DNA of 64,000 nt, taken from NCBI GenBank assembly GCA_963667715.1, contig OY763926.1, forward strand, positions 4,092,001 to 4,156,000, read 5' to 3'. Numbering within the stretch: position 1 is the first letter of the stretch; each line of letters opens with the position of its first letter. This stretch comes from JAFGDI01 sp963667715. Its GTDB lineage: Bacteria > Planctomycetota > Phycisphaerae > Sedimentisphaerales > SM23-30. The notes below the pieces were generated by a model. It saw only the letters and a list, made by a program, of their open reading frames with translations. It had not been told where the DNA came from and ran no database searches. A program made the translations under genes and the position numbers. Positions 58,401-64,000 of this stretch are shown here, in pieces.

Positions 58401-61259
58401 GACAATGGCAATATCGAAATAGTCAAGATGCTGCTGGAAGCTGGAGTAGATACTGAGGCAGAAGCTACTATTTATGCAAAACGCAATACCGCAATAAGTG
58501 TAACAACTAATCTACAGATAAAGACACTTTTAGCAAAATATAGAGAAATGCCGAAAGGACGAGCCGCAAACAACGATACAAATTCTCTAATTGAAAGCTA
58601 TGTTAAACAGGAAGAAGCCAAAAATGAATTTGAGAAGAACGACAAACAGACCTTCTACAATACCTATGCACTGGCAGAAAATGAAAACTTACGGCTGGTG
58701 AGTCCGCCGTTTGTTGATGAGCGGATGAGCTATTATAAAGGATATGATTACGACCAATGGGAAGCGATACCTGAGGGGCCGACGCATATGACTTTTTACT
58801 GGGACGGGGAGGAGCTTTCGAGTGAGGGTTGTGGGTTTTCCTGTGAAAAAGGACAAAGTCTGGAGAGTGTTATAACCTGGGTCATTAAGGTGAGCAGCAG
58901 TAAGATAATTGGCGATAGCGAACTATTGGGGCAGCTGATTGAAGGCGACTGGGTGATAAGGAAAGGCACATCGGAAGAAGAGCTCTTGAGTAGGCTGCAC
59001 GATATTATACTGGAGAAAATGGGGATAGATGTAGCGATAAACCTGGTAGATGTAGAATGTGATTGTGTGATTGCTGAAGGTACGTATGCACATACGCCGA
59101 TCGAGAGCCACTTTGACGATAGTAACCTGATACTATATTCTGATGTGATGGACGAAGATGAAGGGTCAGGCGGTACTACCGCAGATACAGTCCATAAGAT
59201 GGTCAAGGTATTGGGCGATATTACCGGTATAACATTTATCGACAATACAACAAACTCTGAGAAAGAGATACACCAGAGCATTTACTGGAATAGTTCATCA
59301 TGGCTAAAAAGTGAGCAGGATACGACAGTCAAAGAGTCGAAGCTGAAACTATTGCTGGCCAATACCAGTAAACAGACTGGGTTGAAGTTTCGTATGGAGA
59401 AGCGGCTAGAGATGAAGTGGCTGATCTATGATAAGGCGAAGTATGGAAATGATGCGGAGGCATTGAAGGCACTTATGCCGGAAGGTAAATCTGTGGACAG
59501 AAAAGATGCCCGGCCAGTTGGGGGCATGGGTGGATTCAGACCTGGCGAGGGGGATTTTCTGCTTAATCAAAACAATTCAGAAACGGTAACAGCAGATAAT
59601 GAAGATGTGAAAATCGTAAAGGTCGCTGCCGGGCAGGTGGTTGTCCCGATAGCTGATGAGCTGTACTACCAGAGGCAGGATGATAAGATTATTAATAGCT
59701 ATAAGCTCAGAAGCGGTGAAAAGGTTAGAAGGATCGCACCGCCCTACAGCTCACAGCGACATGAGTTTTATATGGCAAATGACAAGAGCAGGACGGCCAA
59801 AGGCGAAGAGGCAGAGCCAGCCTATTATTCATTTATATGGGACGGGAAGCTGAGCCTGAACGGCATGGGGTTCATACCGGATAAGAATAACTCGCTGCTT
59901 AATGTTATGACGAGCTGTTTGAATATACCGCTGGACAGGTTTTGCGGGAATGTGCAGACACTATATAATGCAGTGCCGGGTGATTGGGTGATGTGTGCGG
60001 GGCTGAGCTATGAGCAGCGGATAGGCGAGCTGGAGAGGATACTGAAAGATGAGCTGAATATGGATATTCACTTTGAGAAGATGCCGGCAACGGTGGAACG
60101 GGTGCGGATATCAGGAGAATATAACTTTTCACCTATGGCCGGTATGGAAGATGACAATTCGCTGTACTTATATAGCAATAAAGATACGGCGGTATTTTAC
60201 AACAGTATATTTACAGATAATATTGGTAATGTATCAGATCTGGCTAATGGTCTGTCAGAACTGTTTAAGCTGGAGGTATATACAACAGAAGCAACCGGCA
60301 AGCAGCTGATCTCGCAGAAGTTCAGGCCAAGCTATGCTGCGGTCTTGAGTAAGATAAGCGATAAGAATATAAAGAGTATACAGCTAAAGTTATTATTGGA
60401 GAATCTGGCAAGGCAGACGGGGCTGACGTTTACTATCGAAAAGGAAGAGATCGATAAGTGGTATCTCGTTGATAATACTGCGTGGGCAAATGAGCAAAAA
60501 CCGGATAATGTGATCGATGGCCCGGATTCCAGAGGGTATCTACCATTTGGGATAAGTGCTTATGATAAGGGTGGGGTCAGGTATACGGCGGAGAATATCC
60601 TGCACCCGGAAATAGTCAAGTCCGGCAGGTGCACACTGTTGGCTACGGTAGACTATGACCTGCACTCGCTTGAGGGGATACTGGATGATGTGGTTAATAG
60701 CCGGAGCTTGAAAGAGTATCTTGGCGATGATAGCGAGAAGGCGAGAGACCCAAACTATATAGCGGCCTTTTGGCTTAGCAGTGAACAGGAAAAGGCGATC
60801 AGTGAGCTTATCGGTGAGAGCCCGGAAGGTACTACGGTTAGCTCCAGGTCTATAATGTCGGATGTGCTGACAGATATGGAGTGGCCGTGTAACTATACCG
60901 ACGATACGGGAAGTAATGTTGAGGTTGAGCAGAAGTTTAGCATAAAGGCTGAAATAGAGCCGAGGAAGGATAGTGATATTATAGTACTTGGCGTGCGGAT
61001 GGAGTTTACAAATATTTTAGACTTTGGCAAGGATAAGGGCAGGCCGGAGCGAGAGGCCAGGACGATCGATACGGCAATTGGGGTGAGAGAAGGCCAGACG
61101 CTGATGCTGATATTAAATGAGCCATTTTCACAGCTGGCTTATAGCAGAGGTAAAATCGACAGCAGTAAAAGCTACAGCAATATATTGATGCTGAAACCTG
61201 ATATTTATATTAACAAGCCGCGGAATAACTGGCAGTATGATATTATGGCTAAGCCTTAG
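55422..61259 (+). CDS. Giant BlaR1-like M56 metalloprotease receptor with repeated ectodomains and ankyrin repeats
   Basis: 1945 residues, several times the length of classical BlaR1. Residues 1-310 form an M56 peptidase: N-terminal membrane helices, a zinc motif H232-E-L-A-H236 (LITHELAHIKRYDY) and NERENCCDD with E273 as likely third ligand. A helix at about 335-357 leads outside. The rest has three copies of one roughly 260-residue unit (about 379-630, 1079-1338, 1423-1688). Each opens with (Y/S)xLxxGExxxxxxxPF-like sequence, passes (D/E)GDWVxxxGxS and LxxLLxNxxxQTGLxFxxEK, and ends at a KW(L/Y)-type segment. Between copies 1 and 2 lie a beta-rich secretin-like segment (about 711-867) and four to five ankyrin repeats (884-1022). 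A second beta-rich segment closes the protein (about 1804-1945). It probably senses a signal through the repeats and cleaves or derepresses BlaI. The ligand is unknown. Confidence 0.85.
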   Translation: MESLYRFIPEYMVHNIGWTLIHWLWQGLAGVILLWIVLAFCRRSSARLRYCLALGTMAILSVAPVGTYLVTAESAPKVIEYNQPTMDTQVRKLEVREPYRPPARIEQIETGVEFEVPEAGILEQLRDGANYYMPYGVIAWLAGVVTLGIWHLGGAWQLRRLRRLGTSRVPKELTELTKAIAAKMGIKRSVEIFGSALVQVPTVIGWLKPLILIPATAISGLDEVQLQALITHELAHIKRYDYIVNIFQVVVETLGFYHPGIWWISRQVRNERENCCDDIAVSVIESRKEYAAALFTMEGIRHKQLELAIAANGGKLINRIERLAGKESSQNRSWLPSVVTAMLLLTMGVGLSAYNNVSAEATENASITTESEPTFESIYSLADGENIKLISRPFTTGRNEFIKEHKIPDVGDDGIVFAWDNNKLVWQTAGRDKQTSLWEVLNSIGLTNARFNGSDEVLDTIIDDGDWLVRTGISEKEKLDGLKAILKEKFDIDVSFEKVTQMSTLITVGGTFEENADREKDEDWPNGKIVFSCTEEIFAPGTFHFYTQTVKDLMLAIENTTGIKTSTIEELENTPIKVWCRFADNSYIFTMPEIVTKSTKLQQLLINLEKQTGLKFRVDKMPVSRWIVNSGENTNSYDGNYFIHKTRKAGATPSKLSASVVFGPIKQVSIETRLMNMEELDLGDLNLPKEQLHKGIITKTVPGNTEQQNDREIELSLYNPINDQQVKALIGQAKKNTKSSLMTAPHVTVFDNEAAYINFSRDIVSVTEESTQTATNLTSGIEINITPQTQEDKSIRCTGFFKICAVNVNTDQKATGTTTTKADIDFITKPGQSVLVIIPGEYLNNEQDKSDNATYYIVFTPEIIQTEEPAENTPAVTVSEGSEDTPLNIAVKNGDTKSVKQLINAGANVNETSTKYDKTPLMMAARDGSTEIVQLLIQAGADVNKQTSELGSTALLYAAEKNNTAIAKLLINAGADTNAAMKIYGITPLIFAADNGNIEIVKMLLEAGVDTEAEATIYAKRNTAISVTTNLQIKTLLAKYREMPKGRAANNDTNSLIESYVKQEEAKNEFEKNDKQTFYNTYALAENENLRLVSPPFVDERMSYYKGYDYDQWEAIPEGPTHMTFYWDGEELSSEGCGFSCEKGQSLESVITWVIKVSSSKIIGDSELLGQLIEGDWVIRKGTSEEELLSRLHDIILEKMGIDVAINLVDVECDCVIAEGTYAHTPIESHFDDSNLILYSDVMDEDEGSGGTTADTVHKMVKVLGDITGITFIDNTTNSEKEIHQSIYWNSSSWLKSEQDTTVKESKLKLLLANTSKQTGLKFRMEKRLEMKWLIYDKAKYGNDAEALKALMPEGKSVDRKDARPVGGMGGFRPGEGDFLLNQNNSETVTADNEDVKIVKVAAGQVVVPIADELYYQRQDDKIINSYKLRSGEKVRRIAPPYSSQRHEFYMANDKSRTAKGEEAEPAYYSFIWDGKLSLNGMGFIPDKNNSLLNVMTSCLNIPLDRFCGNVQTLYNAVPGDWVMCAGLSYEQRIGELERILKDELNMDIHFEKMPATVERVRISGEYNFSPMAGMEDDNSLYLYSNKDTAVFYNSIFTDNIGNVSDLANGLSELFKLEVYTTEATGKQLISQKFRPSYAAVLSKISDKNIKSIQLKLLLENLARQTGLTFTIEKEEIDKWYLVDNTAWANEQKPDNVIDGPDSRGYLPFGISAYDKGGVRYTAENILHPEIVKSGRCTLLATVDYDLHSLEGILDDVVNSRSLKEYLGDDSEKARDPNYIAAFWLSSEQEKAISELIGESPEGTTVSSRSIMSDVLTDMEWPCNYTDDTGSNVEVEQKFSIKAEIEPRKDSDIIVLGVRMEFTNILDFGKDKGRPEREARTIDTAIGVREGQTLMLILNEPFSQLAYSRGKIDSSKSYSNILMLKPDIYINKPRNNWQYDIMAKP

Positions 61260-61386
61260 ATGGAATGAGGGTGTTTTATTTATTTTTGGATAGGATTACC
61301 GACTGGGTACGGTCTGGATCATTCGACAGATTGGGTGGGGTTGGAATCTGGTTGTTGATATTGACCCTTCTCGAATGGCGGGGGAA

Positions 61387-61423
61387 TTAGTGTTGGTTAG
61401 ATTGGGGATTTGGTATTTTGAGC
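61387..61423 (+). repeat. Left copy of a 37-bp direct repeat flanking the ATPase gene
   Basis: TTAGTGTTGGTTAGATTGGG continues into GATTTGGTATTTTGAGC. The copy at 62763-62799 differs at one base, and similarity continues slightly upstream (GCGGGG). Confidence 0.8.
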
Positions 61424-61431
61424 CACCCTAT

Positions 61432-62592
61432 TCATGAAAACAGTTTTGTCTCTATCTCCGTTATTGGCAAAGTCATAACATTATTGCCAAGCGGGTAACT
61501 TTCCTTACCCGGATAAATAACCCATGATTTTTCCGGTTTCAACTCATCTTGAGCAGCAAAAAAAGTCTTGTTTAGCTTCGGAGTAAGCGAGAACTTAATT
61601 TCAATGGCCAGTTTAACATTTAACCCCTTAACTAAAACAAGGTCTATCTCTGCCCCTGACTGAGTACGATAGAAACAAGCATCATAATCAACGGGTTTTA
61701 AGGCAAGAATCTGTTCAATACAAAAACCTTCCCACGAACTGCCTAATGCCGGATTTACTAATAGATCATCATAGGAATAAATTCTTAATAAATTATGCAG
61801 TATGCCGGTATCGCGAATATATGTCTTTGGCGACTTAACCAGTCTTTTTTTAACATTACCGAAATATGGTTGTAACTGTCTTACCATAAAAGTATCTTCA
61901 AGTATATCAAGATACCTGCGTGATGTCTTATCATCAATACCAAGACTGCCGGCTAATTTTGAGGCATTCCATAACTGGCCATTACAATGTGCCACCATAG
62001 TCCAGAATCTCATCATTAAGGAATTTGGCAAACGTAGTCCAAATGCAGACAAATCATTCTCCAAATGGGTTCTTACAAAATTCTGCAACCATAATATAGA
62101 ATACTCCTTGGCAGAGGCAAGATAACTCTCCGGATACCCGCCCCTGAGCCAAAGCTCATTTACTGCTCCACCAGAATCTGAAACTTCATCAAGAGTAAAT
62201 GGCCCTAACTCATGATAGGCAATTCTACCGGCAAGGGTCTCCGAAGATTGCCGCTTTAATTCTGGCGAGGCTGACCCTAGTATCAAAAACCTGCCTGGCC
62301 TTCTATCCTTGTCAATAAGTGACCTTAATAGCGGAAACAATTCCGGACAACGTTGTATCTCATCCAGAACGATCATATTATCTGAATATTGCTCAAAATA
62401 CAGTTGGGCATTTTCCATTTTCTGCTGATCAGAAGGATTCTCCATATCCAAATATAAAGAAGGTATACCCATATCCTTGATCATCATTTTAGCCAGAGTA
62501 GTTTTACCAGCCTGCCTTGGTCCTATAAGCCCTATTGCCGGAAAATACTCCAAACTTTTAACCAGGTCATTATATATTCTTCGATTAATCAT
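61432..62592 (-). CDS. AAA-type ATPase with DUF4143 domain
   Basis: 386 residues. The N-terminal ATPase (about 1-165) has Walker A GPRQAGKTT, Walker B MIVLDEIQ and sensor-like FLILGSASPELKRQ. The C-terminal DUF4143 part (about 195-345) contains a winged-helix-like segment (WNASKLAGSLGIDDKTSRRY) and a nuclease-like end (ALGSSWEGFCIEQILAL, FYRTQSGAEIDLVL, AIEIKFSLTP). Such ATPases are common, often strain-variable and of unknown function. The gene lies between two nearly identical 37-base direct repeats, suggesting it arrived as a unit. Confidence 0.9.
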   Translation of the reverse strand: MINRRIYNDLVKSLEYFPAIGLIGPRQAGKTTLAKMMIKDMGIPSLYLDMENPSDQQKMENAQLYFEQYSDNMIVLDEIQRCPELFPLLRSLIDKDRRPGRFLILGSASPELKRQSSETLAGRIAYHELGPFTLDEVSDSGGAVNELWLRGGYPESYLASAKEYSILWLQNFVRTHLENDLSAFGLRLPNSLMMRFWTMVAHCNGQLWNASKLAGSLGIDDKTSRRYLDILEDTFMVRQLQPYFGNVKKRLVKSPKTYIRDTGILHNLLRIYSYDDLLVNPALGSSWEGFCIEQILALKPVDYDACFYRTQSGAEIDLVLVKGLNVKLAIEIKFSLTPKLNKTFFAAQDELKPEKSWVIYPGKESYPLGNNVMTLPITEIETKLFS

Positions 62593-62602
62593 ACTTGAAT
62601 TA

Positions 62603-62866
62603 TCGGATTACTAATCCGAATTTACAAGCATAAATGGTATTTTTTTGTCACAATTACCCAAAATTGCCACATACGGTTACAAAAGAACCAATTATATCCT
62701 ATAAATACTAGCTCATATAACTGCAAATCACCTAGAGAATCATTATATAGCCAGTGCGGGGCTTAGTGTTGGTTAGATTGGGGATTTGGAATTTTGAGCT
62801 ATATCTTTGATATTATAATATTACATTTCGCATTCTGCTTGTAAATTCGGATTATTAATCCTGATT
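62603..62866. repeat. Inverted repeats upstream of the ATPase gene
   Basis: GGATTACTAATCCGAATTTA with CAAGCA (about 62603-62630) is matched in reverse complement by TGCTTGTAAATTCGGATTAT with TAATCC (about 62839-62864). Each arm itself ends in a GGATTA-N-TAATCC palindrome. The interval is AT-rich and non-coding and includes the right 37-base direct repeat. Confidence 0.6.
62763..62799 (+). repeat. Right copy of the 37-bp direct repeat
   Basis: 36 of 37 bases match 61387-61423. The repeats are 1376 bases apart and enclose exactly one gene plus its upstream region. Confidence 0.8.
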
Positions 62867-62923
62867 TGCAAGGGAAAATAGTGTAATTGCCAGATAATGC
62901 AGTTGGGAGAATACTGGAGTTGG

Positions 62924-62945
62924 GAGACGCAATATATTGCGTCTC
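62924..62945. repeat. Palindrome B touching the stop codon of the last gene
   Basis: GAGACGCAATA / TATTGCGTCTC, a perfect palindrome. On the gene strand it reads GTAGAGACGC, and its TAG is the stop codon, in the same geometry as at araD. Confidence 0.8.
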
Positions 62946-64000
62946 TACTGGAGGTTGTAGATTATTGGGGCTACTTCGTTGTCGTCGAATAGTAGAGCGT
63001 GGGTTTGGTCTTTTAGTTCGTAGCGGAATGGTTGGCCGGTGAAGGTGTTGGTGAGGGTTGGTACTATAGTTATTTCATCGAGCGAGCCGGGCAGATGGCT
63101 GGTTTGATGGATGTGCAGGCGAATAGCTTCGATATTTATTATGGCCTCGAGCCAAACTTTACATTGGGTGGCTTTATATAGCTCCCAGGTGTCGCTGGTG
63201 CGTAGTAGAAACGCAAAGGACATTTTACCCTGCTGCTGTTTACGATAATCTCTGATATCGGTCCAGATCTGATCGATGCGTGGGTTAGCGATATGGTATG
63301 GTAGCCGGAACCATTTATAATAGTCGTCACGGAGCTTGGTATATTGGTACCATTTGCTGATGGCTACTACCTGGGCGGGCGGCATGAGCTTCATTTTTGC
63401 AAGGTCGAGACCTTTGTCAGTTAGATAGTTCAGAGCTTCATTATAGTATAGGGCCAAGAGGCCATTGTATTCGTAATAGCCGTAAGGGAATTCTTCGTCT
63501 TCGGTGAGTTCAAAAATCGCTTTTACCGCTTCGTACATTTCTATGCCAGTGAAATACCCGGTTTCGAGGTCCTTTTTGAAGATATCAAGTACAACTTTTT
63601 CGTCAATGGCGTTATCGTTCAGGATACCGCGATTGAGATCGGGGAAAGTGAGATAATATTCCATGAGCGGCCAATACAGACTTGGGGAATCGCTTCGCTG
63701 ACCGAGATCACGGGCAATAGCAAGGGCACGACCAATTGCCAGGCGTGATATCCTGGTGTTTATAGTGGTGTTGCCGTCGGCGAAATCAGAAGCCATGATC
63801 AATTGCCGGCGGATAGATTCGAGTGCGGCGGCGTAATCGGAGCTGGCGAGCTTTTGTTTGGCGATAGTATGCATGGTTCTGGAGATAAGGTTGAGATTTG
63901 ATATACCGGTGGTTGATACGTCGAGGCCATTACTATAGTCGAGCTGCCAATCGCAATAGGACATACCAGTTGCGGTACTGATGAGTTTATCGACTGGCTC
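62945..64000 (-). CDS. Hypothetical planctomycete-type protein, 5' part outside the window
   Basis: About 351 residues are visible; the frame is open to the right edge, and the first in-frame ATG (63964) is not necessarily the start. The visible part is mainly helical and soluble, with many Tyr and Leu residues (LYWPLMEYYLTFPDLN, YGYYEYNGLLALYYNEALNY). It ends with a segment of the type seen in many planctomycete proteins of unknown function (HLPGSLDEITIVPTLTNTFT then GQPFRYE), resembling pilin-like or ABC-associated proteins that finish with P-SLxxL...D-x-x-TGxPxxY. I do not recognise a function. The TAG stop lies in the repeat GTAGAGACGC. Confidence 0.7.
   Translation of the reverse strand, partial: EPVDKLISTATGMSYCDWQLDYSNGLDVSTTGISNLNLISRTMHTIAKQKLASSDYAAALESIRRQLIMASDFADGNTTINTRISRLAIGRALAIARDLGQRSDSPSLYWPLMEYYLTFPDLNRGILNDNAIDEKVVLDIFKKDLETGYFTGIEMYEAVKAIFELTEDEEFPYGYYEYNGLLALYYNEALNYLTDKGLDLAKMKLMPPAQVVAISKWYQYTKLRDDYYKWFRLPYHIANPRIDQIWTDIRDYRKQQQGKMSFAFLLRTSDTWELYKATQCKVWLEAIINIEAIRLHIHQTSHLPGSLDEITIVPTLTNTFTGQPFRYELKDQTHALLFDDNEVAPIIYNLQ

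Noticed and set aside
55039..61259. Beta-lactam resistance locus
   Set aside because: BlaI and an M56 protease are present, but there is no beta-lactamase and the ectodomain is not a penicillin-binding fold by any visible motif (no SxxK/SxN/KTG set was noticed).
1..64000. tRNA, rRNA, integrase or transposase genes
   Set aside because: None was recognised by eye on either strand; small RNAs cannot be excluded without covariance searches.

Overview
The window looks like a chromosomal segment of a planctomycete of the Phycisphaerae / Sedimentisphaerales type. This is inference from gene content: three secreted multidomain proteins (LamG, GLUG-like, PASTA-like, beta-gamma-crystallin parts) end in dockerin-like calcium loops. 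There is also an ECF sigma / FecR / LamG locus, a BlaI / giant BlaR1 pair, a full-length NifU with NifS, and carbohydrate enzymes with signal peptides. No rRNA, tRNA, CRISPR array, transposase or phage gene was seen.

Layout. 1-6.4 kb: tail of an unknown gene, then a chemotaxis cluster (receptor with a three-fold helical sensor, cheW, cheR, cheB). 7-19.5 kb: two beta-L-arabinofuranosidases (GH127 and GH146 types), an SGNH-type secreted protein, an orphan LytS-type histidine kinase and a GH18-like multidomain protein. 20-27 kb: a second chemoreceptor and a 1331-residue GLUG/LamG/PASTA-like surface protein. 28-31 kb: a sugar-phosphate transferase facing a NusG-like antiterminator, a VTT (DedA-like) membrane protein and a DUF2809 protein. 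31-36.4 kb: ECF sigma factor and FecR-like regulator behind a Fur-box-like palindrome, then a LamG protein. 37-43.4 kb: a NifA-like sigma-54 activator and an arabinose locus (araB, araD, divergent XylR/AraC regulator). 43.6-51.9 kb: zinc-ribbon membrane protein, PBP2-like transpeptidase, AI-2E-family permease, argG, nifS and nifU. 52-64 kb: a sigma-70-family factor with a consensus sigma-54 promoter, a sensor lacking an output domain, BlaI with a 1945-residue BlaR1-like receptor, a DUF4143 ATPase between direct repeats, and a partial unknown gene.

How the genes work together. The two secreted arabinofuranosidases can release L-arabinose, which AraB and AraD carry toward D-xylulose-5-phosphate under the divergent XylR-type regulator. 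The isomerase araA is not in the window. Several regulatory layers are visible: sigma-54 promoter to sigma-70 factor, Fur-box-like site to ECF sigma, and BlaI operators in front of blaI/blaR1.

The most unusual property is the intergenic DNA. Many gaps are filled with one family of composite repeats, built from palindromes and short purine/pyrimidine words in a fixed order and present in both orientations. Some copies are amplified into 229-bp and about 360-bp tandem arrays. Copies repeatedly touch, or even supply, the stop codons of neighbouring genes.
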